Assembly (NCBI GenBank): GCA_037013495.1
Contig: CM072801.1
Span: 75,253,816 to 75,317,815, forward strand
Length of the DNA: 64,000 bases
Direction: 5' to 3'
Source: Hippophae tibetana
Taxonomy: Eukaryota > Streptophyta > Magnoliopsida > Rosales > Elaeagnaceae
The first letter of the stretch is position 1, and the number at the start of each line of letters is the position of its first letter. Position numbers and translations under genes: made by a program. Below, piece after piece: positions 1-11,400 of the stretch. Under the pieces are notes generated by a model. That model did no database searches. It saw only the letters and a program-made list of their open reading frames with translations, and had not been told where the DNA came from.

Positions 1-81
1 GTGGGACCAAAATTTAAGAAGTCAATAGGTATTGCAAATGACGGAATTTGCTTTCAAAAACACTGAGAAATAAAGTATCGA

Positions 82-106
82 TTTGGTGCGGTTTTAGGTA
101 TCCAAA
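82..106. other. Potential small hairpin tttgg...ccaaa
   Basis: The bases tttgg (82-86) and ccaaa (102-106) are complementary across a 15-base loop, in a segment that is among the best conserved of the monomer. The stem is only five pairs, so this is a weak structural hint with no known function. Confidence 0.25.
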
Positions 107-138
107 CAAGCTTCAATTTGATATTTTATAATAGCCAT

Positions 139-151
139 TTCGATACTCGAA
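139..151. other. Short perfect dyad ttcga-tac-tcgaa in each monomer
   Basis: The sequence ttcga, a three-base spacer and tcgaa form a perfect inverted repeat in the middle of an AT-rich stretch. Most monomers keep it. In the pos-6-like subtype the site reads ttcgatacacgaa, which still has four-base arms (ttcg/cgaa). Pos-3-like units (for example in 1302-1955) and some units around 21504-24761 lose one arm. A protein-binding site or simple chance are both possible; binding is inference only. Confidence 0.5.
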
Positions 152-220
152 TTAAAATTAATAAAATTTTAAATTTGTAAACCTAATTAATCCCTTTACT
201 TTTTTTAAACGATGAATGTA

Positions 221-310
221 TTAGCTCTCTTGTATTTCTCAAGAACAAAGATTGGTCTAACTCAAAAAACAAAGAAAAGTAAAAGATACTAACATTTTAA
301 AGAAAACATC
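221..310 (+). other. Near-invariant A-rich tract of the monomer
   Basis: The stretch from ctctcttgtatttctc through the A-rich runs to about aaagaaaacatc barely varies between subtypes that differ strongly on either side of it. Occasional changes are caagaagaaag for caagaacaaag, aaactaaaag for aaagtaaaag, and aaataaaag in the gamma-like units. Two readings are possible: selection for a bound protein or nucleosome position, or homogenisation because many crossovers resolve here. Several chimeric monomers switch subtype inside this tract (see 7817-8470). Confidence 0.6.
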
Positions 311-382
311 AAAATGAAATCCAAAGAGGAAAACAATGACAACAAAGTAGTAAAAAAACACAAGACTTGAGGGACAAATTTC

Positions 383-415
383 CTTTCTTTTTTTGGCATT
401 CGTGACTTAAGAAAG
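383..415. other. Potential hairpin ctttctt...aagaaag
   Basis: The bases ctttctt (383-389) and aagaaag (409-415) form a seven-pair complementary stem across a 19-base loop. The left arm lies in the T-rich run, so part of the match may follow from base composition. Pos-2 units change the right arm to aagaaatc, and other subtypes have gaaagtag or gaaaacag, so it is not preserved throughout. Confidence 0.25.
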
Positions 416-2606
416 CAGAAACCAAACAAAGGACAAAATGTTTCAAATCTACAATTCAAAAAATAGATATACGAAGATAGATACACTACTTCAGCAACCA
501 ATGACATGAGACTAAATTATGTGGATCCTTTTCCCAAACAACCTAATACCTTAGAACTCAAAGTAATAAGAAATATTGAATTACCAAGAAAATGGTTAAG
601 ATGTAAAAATTGAAATCATAAAGAGTTAGAACAAAAAACAACGCAGCAAGGTGGGACCAAAATTTAAGAAGTCAATACGTATTGCAAATGACGGAATTTT
701 GTTTCAAAAACACCGAGAAATAAAGTATCGATTTGGTGCGGTTTTAGGTATCCAAACAAGCTTCAATTTGATATTTTATAATAGGCATTTCGATAATCGA
801 ATTAAAATTAATAACATTTTAAATTTGTAAACATAATTAATCCCTTTACTTTTTTGAAACGATGAATGTATTAGCTCTCTTGTATTTCTCAAGAACAAAG
901 ATTGGTCTAACTCAAAAAACAAAGAAAACTAAAAGATACTAACATTTTAAAGAAAACATCGAAATGAAATCCAAAGAGGAAAACAATGACAACAAAGTAG
1001 TAAAAAAACACAAGACTTGAGGGACAAATTTCTTTTCTTTTTTTGGCATTTGTGACTTAAGAAATCAGAAACCAAACAAAGGACAAAATGTTTCAAATCT
1101 AAAATTCAAAAAATAGATATACGAATATAGATACACTACTTCAGCAACCCAGGCTATAAAACCAAATGATGTGGATCCTTTTCACGGACAACCTAATAAC
1201 CTTAGAACAATAAGGAATAAGAAATATTGAATTACCAAGAAAATGGTTAAGATGTAAAAATTGAAATCATAATGAGTTAGAACAAAAAACAACATAATAA
1301 GGTGGGACCAAAATTTAAGAAGTCAATAGGTATAGCAAATGATGGAATTTGGTTTCAAAAACACCGAGAAATAAAGTGTCGCTTTGGTGCGGTTTTAGGT
1401 ATCCAAAGAAGTTTCAATTTGATATTTTATAATAGGCATTTCGATACACAAAATAATATTTTCAAAACATTTTAAAGTTGTAACCCCCATTAATTCTTTT
1501 AGTTTTTTGAAACGATGAACTGTATTAGCTCTCTTGTATTTCTCAAGAACAAAGATTGGTCTAACTCAAAAAACAAAGAAAAGTAAAAGATACTAACATT
1601 TTAAAGAAAACATCGAAATGAAATCCAAAGAGGAAAACAATGACAACAAAGTAGTAAAAAAACACAAGAATTGAGGGACAAATTTCATTTCTTTTTTTGG
1701 CATTCGTGACTTAAGAAAGCAGAAACCAAACAAAGGACAAAATGTTTCAAATCTAAAATTCAAAAAATAGATACACGAAGATAGATACACTACTTTCAGT
1801 AACCAAGGATATGAGACTAAATTATGTTGATCCTTTTCACAAACAACCTAATACCTTAGAACACAAAGTAATAAGAAATATTTAATTACCAAGAAAATGG
1901 TTAAGATGTAAAAATTGAAATCATAAAGAGTTAGAACCAAAAAAAACGCAGCAAGGTGGGACCAAAATTTAAGAAGTCAATACGTATTGCAAATGACGTA
2001 ATTTGGTTTCAAAAACACCGAGAAATAAAGTATCGATTTGGTGCGGTTTTAGGTATCCAAACAAGCTTCCATTTGATATTTTATAATAGGCATTTCGATA
2101 CTCGAATTAAAATTAATAACATTTTAAATTTGTAAACATAATTAATCCCTTTACTTTTTTGAAACGATGAATGTATTAGCTCTCTTGTATTTCTCAAGAA
2201 GAAAGATTGGTCTAACTCAAAAAACAAAGAAAACTAAAAGATACTAACATTTTAAAGAAAACATCGAAATGAAATCCAAAGAGGAAAACAAAGACAACAA
2301 AGTAGTAAAAAAACACAAGACTTGAGGGACAAATTTCCTTTCTTTTTTTGGCATTTGTGACTTAAGAATTCAGAAACCAAACAAAGGACAAAATGTTTCA
2401 AATCTAAAATTCAAAAAATAGATACACGAAGATAGATACAGTACTTTCAGCAACCAAGGATATGAGACTAAATTATGTGGATCCTTTTCACAAACAACCT
2501 AATACCTTAGAACACAAAGTAATAAGAAATATTGAATTACCAAGAAAATGGTTAAGATGTAAAAATTGAAATCATAAAGAGTTAGAACAAAAAAAAACGC
2601 AGCAAG

Positions 2607-3257
2607 GTGGGACCAAAATTTAAGAAGTCAATACGTATTGCAAATGACGTAATTTGGTTTCAAAAACACCGAGAAATAAAGTATCGATTTGGTGCGGTTT
2701 TAGGTATCCAAACAAGCTTCAATTTGATATTTTATAATAGGCATTTCGATACTCGAATTAAAATTAATAACATTTTAAATTTGTAAACCCAATTAATCCC
2801 TTTACTTTTTTGAAACGATGAATGTATTAGCTCTCTTGTATTTCTCAAGAACAAAGATTGGTCTAACTCAAAAAACAAAGAAAAGTAAAAGATACTAACA
2901 TTTTAAAGAAATCATCGAAATGAAATCCAAAGAGGAAAACAATGACAACAAAGTAGTAAAAAAACACAAGACTTGAGGGACAAATTTCCTTTCTTTTTTT
3001 GGCATTTGTGACTTAAGAAATCAGAAACCAAACAAAGGACAAAATGTTTCAAATCTAAAATTCAAAAAATGGATTTACGAATATAGATACACTACTTCAG
3101 CAACCCAGGCTATAAAACCAAATGATGTGGATCCTTTTCCCGGACAACCTAATAACCTTAGAACAATAAGGAATAAGAAATATTGAATTACCAAGAAAAT
3201 GGCTAATATGTAAAAATTGAAATCATAAAGAGTTAGAACAAAAAACAACATAATAAG
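2607..3257 (+). repeat. Chimeric monomer pos-5/pos-2
   Basis: The 5' part carries pos-5 markers (gacgtaatttgg, gtaaacccaatt, aaatcatcg at about 2908-2917). The 3' part carries pos-2 markers (gaaatcag at about 3017-3024, ctataaaacc, aacataataag at the end). The switch falls between about 2917 and 3020. The next unit (3258) is pos-3, as expected after pos-2. This is the signature of an unequal crossover between different HOR positions. Confidence 0.75.
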
Positions 3258-6200
3258 GTGGGACCAAAATTTAAGAAGTCAATAGGTATAGAAAATGATG
3301 GAATTTGGTTTCAAAAACACCGAGAAATAAAGTGTCGCTTTGGTGCGGTTTTAGGTATCCAAAGAAGTTTCAATTTGATATTTTATAATAGGCATTTCGA
3401 TACACAAAATAATATTTTCAAAACATTTTAAAGTTGTAACCCCCATTAATTCTTTTAGTTTTTTGAAAGGATGAACTGTATTAGCTCTCTTGTATTTCTC
3501 AAGAACAAAGATTGGTCTAACTCAAAAAACAAAGAAAAGTAAAAGATACTAACATTTTAAAGAAAACATCGAAATGAAATCCAAAGAGGAAAACAATGAC
3601 AACAAAGTAGTAAAAAAACACAAGAATTGAGGGACAAATTTCATTTCTTTTTTTGGCATTCTTGACTTAAGAAAGCAGAAACCAAACAAATGACAAAATG
3701 TTTCAAATCTAAAATTCAAAAAATAGATACACGAAGATAGATACACTACTTTCAGCAACCAATGATATGAGACTAAATTATGTTGATCCTTTTCACAAAC
3801 AACCTAATACCTTACAACACAAAGTAATAAGAAATATTTAATTACCAAGAAAATGGTTAAGATGTAAAAATTGAAATCATAAAGAGTTAGAACAAAAAAA
3901 AACGCAGCAAGGTGGGACCAAAATTTAAGAAGTCAATACGTATTGCAAATGACGTAATTTGGTTTCAAAAACACCGAGAAATAAAGTATCGATTTGGTGC
4001 GGTTTTAGGTATCCAAACAAGCTTCAATTTGATATTTTATAATAGGCATTTCGATACTCGAATTAAAATTAATAACATTTTAAATTTGTAAACCCAATTA
4101 ATCCCTTTACTTTTTTGAAACGATGAATGTATTAGCTCTCTTGTATTTCTCAAGAACAAAGATTGGTCTAACTCAAAAAACAAAGAAAAGTAAAAGATAC
4201 TAACATTTTAAAGAAAACATCGAAATGAAATCCAAGGAGGAAAACAATGACAACAAAGTAGTAAAAAAACACAAGACTTGAGGGACAAATTTCCTTTCTT
4301 TTTTTGGCATTTGTGACTTAAGAAAGCAGAAACCAAACAAAGGACAAAATGTTTCAAATCTAAAATTCAAAAAATAGATACACGAAGATATATACACTAC
4401 TTTCAGCAACCAATGATATGAGACTAAATTATGTGGATCCTTTTCAAAAACAACCTAATACCTTAGAACACAAAGTAATAAGAAATATTGAATTACCAAG
4501 AAAATGGTTAAGATGTAAAAATTGAAATCATAAAGAGTTAGAACAAAAAACAACGCAACAACGTGGGACCAAAATTTAAGAAGTCAATAGGTATTGCAAA
4601 TGACGGAATTTGGTTTCAAAAACACTGAGAAATAAAGTATCGATTTGGTGCGGTTTTAGGTATCCAAACAAGCTTCAATTTGATATTTTATAATAGCCAT
4701 TTCGATACTCGAATTAAAATTAATAAAATTTTAAATTTGTAAACCCAATTAATCCCTTTACTTTTTTTAAATGATGAATGTATTAGCTCTCTTGTATTTC
4801 TCAAGAAGAAAGATTGGTCTAACTCAAAAAACAAAGAAAAGTAAAAGATACTAACATTTTAAAGAAAACATCAAAATGAAATCCAAAGAGGAAAACAATG
4901 ACAACAAAGTAGTAAAAAAACACAAGACTTGAGGGACAAATTTCCTTTCTTTTTTTGGCATTCGTGACTTAAGAAAGCAGAAACCAAACAAAGGACAAAA
5001 TGTTTCAAATCTACAATTCAAAAAATAGATATACGAAGATAGATACACTACTTCAGCAACCAATGACATGAGACTAAATTATGTGGATCCTTTTCCCAAA
5101 CAACCTAATACCTTAGAACTCAAAGTAATAAGAAATATTGAATTACCAAGAAAATGGTTAAGATGTAAAAATTGAAATCATAAAGAGTTAGAACAAAAAA
5201 CAACGCAACAAGGTGGGACCAAAATTTAAGAAGTCAATACGTATTGCAAATGACGTAATTTGGTTTCAAAAACACCGAGAAATAAAGTATCGATTTGGTG
5301 CGGTTTTAGGTATCCAAACAAGCTTCAATTTGATATTTTATAATAGGCATTTCGATACTCGAATTAAAATTAATAACATTTTAAATTTGTAAACCCAATT
5401 AATCCCTTTACTTTTTTGAAACGATGAATGTATTAGCTCTCTTGTATTTCTCAAGAAGAAAGATTGGTCTAACTCAAAAAACAAAGAAAAGTAAAAGATA
5501 CTAACATTTTAAAGAAATCATCGAAATGAAATCCAAAGAGGAAAACAATGACAACAAAGTAGTAAAAAAACACAAGACTTGAGGGACAAATTTCCTTTCT
5601 TTTTTTGGCATTTGTGACTTAAGAAAGCAGAAACCAAACAAAGGACAAAATGTTTCAAATCTAAAATTCAAAAAATATATACACGAAGATAGATACACTA
5701 CTTTCAGCAACCAATGATATGAGACTAAATTATGTGGATCCTTTTCCCAAACAACCTAATACCTTAGAACTCAAAGTAATAAGAAATATTGAATTACCAA
5801 GAAAATGGTTAAGATGTAAAAATTGAAATCATAAAGAGTTAGAACAAAAAACAACGCAACAAGGTGGGACCAAAATTTAAGAAGTCAATACGTATTGCAA
5901 ATGACGGAATTTGGTTTCAAAAACACCGAGAAATAAAGGACCGATTTGGTGCGGTTTTAGGTATCCAAACAAGCTTCAATTTAATATTTTATAATAGGCA
6001 TTTCGATACACGAATTAAAATTAATAACATTTTAAAGTTGTAAACCCAATTAATCCCTTTACGTTTTTGAAACGATGAAAAGTATTAGCTCTCTTGTATT
6101 TCTCAAGAACAAAGATTGGTCTAACTCAAAAAACAAAGAAAAGTAAAAGATACTAACATTTTAAAGAAAACATCGAAATGAAATCCAAAGAGGAAAACAA

Positions 6201-7816
6201 TGACAACAAAGTAGTAAAAAAACACAAGACTTGAGGGACAAATTTCCTTTCTTTTTTTGGCATTCGCTACTTAAGAAAGCAGAAACCAAACAAAGGACAA
6301 AATGTTTCAAATCTAAAATTCAAAAAATAGATACACGAAGATAGATACACTACTTTCAGCAACCAATGATATGAGACTAAATTATGTGGATCCTTTTCCC
6401 AAACAACCTAATACCTTAGAACTCAAAGTAATAAGAAATATTGAATTACCAAGAAAATGGTTAAGATGTAAAAATTGAAATCATAAAGAGTTAGAACAAA
6501 AAACAACGCAACAAGGTGGGACCAAAATTTAAGAAGTCAATACGTATTGCAAATGACGTAATTTGGTTTCAAAAACACCGAGAAATAAAGTATCGATTTG
6601 GTGCGGTTTTAGGTATCCAAACAAGCTTCAATTTGATATTTTATAATAGGCATTTCGATACTCGAATTAAAATTAATAACATTTTAAATTTGTAAACCCA
6701 ATTAATCCCTTTACTTTTTTGAAACGATGAATGTATTAGCTCTCTTGTATTTCTCAAGAAGAAAGATTGGTCTAACTCAAAAAACAAAGAAAAGTAAAAG
6801 ATACTAACATTTTAAAGAAAACATCAAAATGAAATCCAAAGAGGAAAACAATGACAACAAAGTAGTAAAAAAACACAAGACTTGAGGGACAAATTTCCTT
6901 TCTTTTTTTGGCATTCGTGACTTAAGAAAGCAGAAACCAAACAAAGGACAAAATGTTTCAAATCTACAATTCAAAAAATAGATATACGAAGATAGATACA
7001 CTACTTCAGCAACCAATGACATGAGACTAAATTATGTGGATCCTTTTCCCAAACAACCTAATACCTTAGAACTCAAAGTAATAAGAAATATTGAATTACC
7101 AAGAAAATGGTTAAGATGTAAAAATTGAAATCATAAAGAGTTAGAACAAAAAACAACGCAGCAAGGTGGGACCAAAAGTTAAGAAGTCAATACGTATTGC
7201 AAATGACGGAATTTTGTTTCAAAAACACCGAGAAATAAAGTATCGATTTGGTGCGGTTTTAGGTATCCAAACAAGCTTCAATTTGATATTTTATAATAGG
7301 CATTTCGATAATCGAATTAAAATTAATAACATTTTAAATTTGTAAACATAATTAATCCCTTTACTTTTTTGAAACGATGAATGTATTAGCTCTCTTGTAT
7401 TTCTCAAGAACAAAGATTGGTCTAACTCAAAAAACAAAGAAAACTAAAAGATACTAACATTTTAAAGAAAACATCGAAATGAAATCCAAAGAGGAAAACA
7501 ATGACAACAAAGTAGTAAAAAAACACAAGACTTGAGGGACAAATTTCTTTTCTTTTTTTGGCATTTGTGACTTAAGAAATCAGAAACCAAACAAAGGACA
7601 AAATGTTTCAAATCTAAAATTCAAAAAATAGATATACGAATATAGATACACTACTTCAGCAACCCAGGCTATAAAACCAAATGATGTGGATCCTTTTCGC
7701 GGACAACCTAATAACCTTAGAACAATAAGGAATAAGAAATATTGAATTACCAAGAAAATGGTTAAGATGTAAAAATTGAAATCATAATGAGTTAGAACAA
7801 AAAACAACATAATAAG

Positions 7817-8470
7817 GTGGGACCAAAATTTAAGAAGTCAATAGGTATAGCAAATGATGGAATTTGGTTTCAAAAACACCGAGAAATAAAGTGTCGCTTT
7901 GGTGCGGTTTTAGGTATCCAAAGAAGTTTCAATTTGATATTTTATAATAGGCATTTCGATACACAAAATAATATTTTCAAAACATTTTAAAGTTGTAACC
8001 CCCATTAATTCTTTTAGTTTTTTGAAACGATGAACTGTATTAGCTCTCTTGTATTTCTCAAGAACAAAGATTGGTCTAACTCAAAAAACAAAGAAAAGTA
8101 AAAGATACTAACATTTTAAAGAAAACATCGAAAGGAAATCCAAAGAGGAAAACAACGACAACGAAGTAGTAAAAAAACACAAGACTTGAGGGACAAATTT
8201 CCTTTCTTTTTTTGGCATTTGTGACTTAAGAAAGCAGAAACCAAACAAAGGACAAAATGTTTCAAATCTAAAATTTAAATAATAGATATACGAAGATAGA
8301 TACACTACTTCAGCAACCCAGGCTATAAAACCAAATGATGTGGATCCTTTTCGCGGACAACCTAATAACCTTAGAACAATAAGGAATAAGAAATAATGAA
8401 TTACCAAGAAAATGGTTAAGATGTAAAAATTGAAATCATAAAGATTTAGACCAAAAAACAACGCAGCAAG
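7817..8470 (+). repeat. Chimeric monomer pos-3/pos-6
   Basis: The 5' half is pos-3 (aataggtatagcaaatgatgg, gtgtcgctttgg, acacaaaataatattttc, aacccccattaattc, gaactgtatt ending near 8040). The 3' half is pos-6 (gaaaggaaatcc near 8134, caacgacaacgaag, ctataaaacc, aaataatgaatt). The switch lies in the invariant tract between about 8040 and 8133. It is followed by pos-1 (8471), as after a normal pos-6 unit. The arrangement is what an unequal crossover deleting exactly three monomers (about 1.95 kb) from a six-monomer unit would leave. Confidence 0.85.
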
Positions 8471-11400
8471 GTGGAACCAAAAGTTAAGAAGTCAATACGT
8501 ATTGCAAATGACGGAATTTGGTTTCAAAAACACCGAGAAATAAAGTATCGATTTGGTGCGGTTTTAGGTATCCAAACAAGCTTCAATTTGATATTTTATA
8601 ATAGGCATTTCGATACTCGAATTAAAATTAATAACATTTTAAATTTGTAAACCCAATTAATCCCTTTACTTTTTTGAAACGATGAATGTATTAGCTCTCC
8701 TGTATTTCTCAAGAAGAAAGATTGGTCTAACTCAAAAAACAAAGAAAAGTAAAAGATACTAACATTTTAAAGAAAACATCAAAATGAAATCCAAAGAGGA
8801 AAACAATGACAACAAAGTAGTAAAAAAACACAAGACTTGAGGGACAAATTTCCATTCTTTTTTTGGCATTCGTGACTTAAGAAAGCAGAAACCAAACAAA
8901 GGACAAAATGTTTCAAATCTACAATTCAAAAAATAGATATACGAAGATAGATACACTACTTCAGCAACCAATGACATGAGACTAAATTATGTGGATCCTT
9001 TTCCCAAACAACCTAATACCTTAGAACTCAAAGTAATAAGAAATATTGAATTACCAAGAAAATGGTTAAGATGTAAAAATTGAAATCATAAAGAGTTAGA
9101 ACAAAAAACAACGCAGCAAGGTGGGACCAAAAGTTAAGAAGTCAATACGTATTGCAAATGACGGAATTTTGTTTCAAAAACACCGAGAAATAAAGTATCG
9201 ATTTGGTGCGGTTTTAGGTATCCAAACAAGCTTCAATTTGATATTTTATAATAGGCATTTCGATAATCGAATTAAAATTAATAACATTTTAAATTTGTAA
9301 ACATAATTAATCCCTTTACTTTTTTGAAACGATGAATGTATTAGCTCTCTTGTATTTCTCAAGAACAAAGATTGGTCTAACTCAAAAAACAAAGAAAACT
9401 AAAAGATACTAACATTTTAAAGAAAACATCGAAATGAAATCCAAAGAGGAAAACAATGACAACAAAGTAGTAAAAAAACACAAGACTTGAGGGACAAATT
9501 TCTTTTCTTTTTTTGGCATTTGTGACTTAATAAATCAGAAACCAAACAAAGGACAAAATGTTTCAAATCTAAAATTCAAAAAATAGATATACGAATATAG
9601 ATACACTACTTCAGCAACCCAGGCTATAAAACCAAATGATGTGGATCCTTTTCGCGGACAACCTAATAACCTTAGAACAATAAGGAATAAGAAATATTGA
9701 ATTACCAAGAAAATGGTTAAGATGTAAAAATTGAAATCATAATGAGTTAGAACAAAAAACAACATAATAAGGTGGGACCAAAATTTAAGAAGTCAATACG
9801 TATTGCAAATTACGGAATTTGGTTTCAAAAACACCGAGAAATAAAGTGTCGCTTTGGTGCGGTTTTAGGTATCCAAAGAAGTTTCAATTTGATATTGTAT
9901 AATAGGCATTTGGATACACAAAATAATATTTTCAAAACATTTTAAAGTTGTAACCCCCATTAATTCTTTTAGTTTTTTGAAACGATGAACTGTATTAGCT
10001 CTCTTGTATTTCTCAAGAACAAAGATTGGTCTAACTCAAAAAACAAAGAAAAGTAAAAGATACTAACATTTTAAAGAAAACATCGAAATGAAATCCAAAG
10101 AGGAAAACAATGACAACAAAGTAGTAAAAAAACACAAGAATTGAGGGACAAATTTCATTTCTTTTTTTGGCATTCGTGACTTAAGAAAGCAGAAACCAAA
10201 CAAAGGACAAAATGCTTCAAATCTAAAATTCAAAAAATAGATACACGAAGATAGATACACTACTTTCAGTAACCAAGGATATGAGACTAAATTATGTTGA
10301 TCCTTTTCACAAACAACCTAATACCTTAGAACACAAAGTAATAAGAAATATTTAATTACCAAGAAAATGGTTAAGATGTAAAAATTGAAATCATAAAGAG
10401 TTAGAACAAAAAAAAACGCAGCAAGGTGGGACCAAAATTTAAGAAGTCAATACGTATTGCAAATGACGTAATTTGGTTTCAAAAACACCGAGAAATAAAG
10501 TATCGATTTGGTGCGGTTTTAGGTATCCAAACAAGCTTCAATTTGATATTTTATAATAGGCATTTCGATACTCGAATTAAAATTAATAACATTTTAAATT
10601 TGTAAACATAATTAATCCCTTTACTTTTTTGAAACGATGAATGTATTAGCTCTCTTGTATTTCTCAAGAACAAAGATTGGTCTAACTCAAAAAACAAAGA
10701 AAAGTAAAAGATACTAACATTTTAAAGAAAACATCGAAATGAAATCCAAAGAGGAAAACAAAGACAACAAAGTAGTAAAAAAACACAAGACTTGAGGGAC
10801 AAATTTCCTTTCTTTTTTTGGCATTTGTGACTTAAGAAATCAGAAACCAAACAAAGGACAAAATGTTTCAAATCTAAAATTCAAAAAATAGATACACGAA
10901 GTTAGATACAGTACTTTCAGCAACCAAGGATATGAGACTAAATTATGTGGATCCTTTTCACAAACAACCTAATACCTTAGAACACAAAGTAATAAGAAAT
11001 ATTGAATTACCAAGAAAATGGTTAAGATGTAAAAATTGAAATCATAAAGAGTTAGAACAAAAAAAAACGCAGCAAGGTGGGACCAAAATTTAAGAAGTCA
11101 ATACGTATTGCAAATGACGTAATTTGGTTTCAAAAACACTGAGAAATAAAGTATCGATTTGGTGCGGTTTTAGGTATCCAAACAAGCTTCAATTTGATAT
11201 TTTATAATAGGCATTTCGATACTCGAATTAAAATTAATAACATTTTAAATTTGTAAACCCAATTAATCCCTTTACTTTTTTGAAACGATGAATGTATTAG
11301 CTCTCTTGTATTTCTCAAGAACAAAGATTGGTCTAACTCAAAAAACAAAGAAAAGTAAAAGATACTAACATTTTAAAGAAATCATCGAAATGAAATCCAA

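Larger units (their letters stand above)
1..650 (+). repeat. Reference monomer (M1, subtype pos-1)
   Basis: This unit is used here as the phase reference. In order it holds a ClaI site (77-82), a HindIII site (108-113), a 13-base dyad (139-151), a near-invariant A-rich tract (about 221-310), a T-rich run followed by an AflII-type cttaag (about 381-411), and a BamHI site (523-528). I found no obvious internal duplication, so the unit is not built from a recognisable shorter tandem repeat. It carries the pos-1 markers atcaaaatgaaatcc and aatgacatgagac, shared with the units at 4563, 6516, 8471, 12380 and (partly) 16290. The phase is arbitrary: markers on the two sides of the chosen boundary are strongly linked. 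Confidence 0.9.
1..8470 (+). repeat. Scrambled sub-array, 13 monomers (M1-M13)
   Basis: Using the six subtype positions defined in the 8471-12379 unit, the order here reads 1, 2, 3, 4, 5/2 chimera, 3, 5-like, 1, 5, 6-like, 1, 2, 3/6 chimera. Unit starts are 1, 651, 1302, 1956, 2607, 3258, 3912, 4563, 5213, 5864, 6516, 7166 and 7817. The same subtypes as the regular HOR are present, but they have been reshuffled by deletion and duplication of whole monomers. The 5864 unit has the pos-6 5' half (aaaggaccg, tttacgttttt) but a 3' half of the gatatgagac class, so it is also recombinant. Confidence 0.8.

Noticed and set aside
139..151. CENP-B box
   Set aside because: The dyad begins ttcga but does not fit the box core of ttcg, four bases, a, two bases, cggg; no monomer I read has the cggg part in place.
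121..180. Replication origin-like AT-rich motif
   Set aside because: AT-rich matches are expected everywhere at 71% A+T; nothing distinguishes this stretch as an origin.
1..650. Internal sub-repeat (such as four units of about 163 bp)
   Set aside because: Comparing quarters and halves of the monomer by eye shows no shared segments beyond short A or T runs.
1151..1170. TATA-like ctataaaacc in one 3' subtype
   Set aside because: It is a subtype marker in AT-rich DNA with no gene or conserved start site after it. Promoter activity cannot be supported from sequence.
8108..8461. Recurrent minus-strand open frame of about 117 residues, hydrophobic, also at 12017, 15927, 21141, 22444, 27660, 28965, 30922 and others (up to 126 residues at 23719-24099)
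   Set aside because: The frame is open only in monomers with the ctataaaacc 3' type and is cut to 62-83 residues elsewhere, so its length follows the repeat subtype. Differences between copies commonly change the residue (R/Q, T/S, F/L, H/Q), which argues against selection on a protein. The many F, L, Y and I residues follow from reading an A-rich strand backwards. I see no recognisable domain, conserved start or upstream gene structure.
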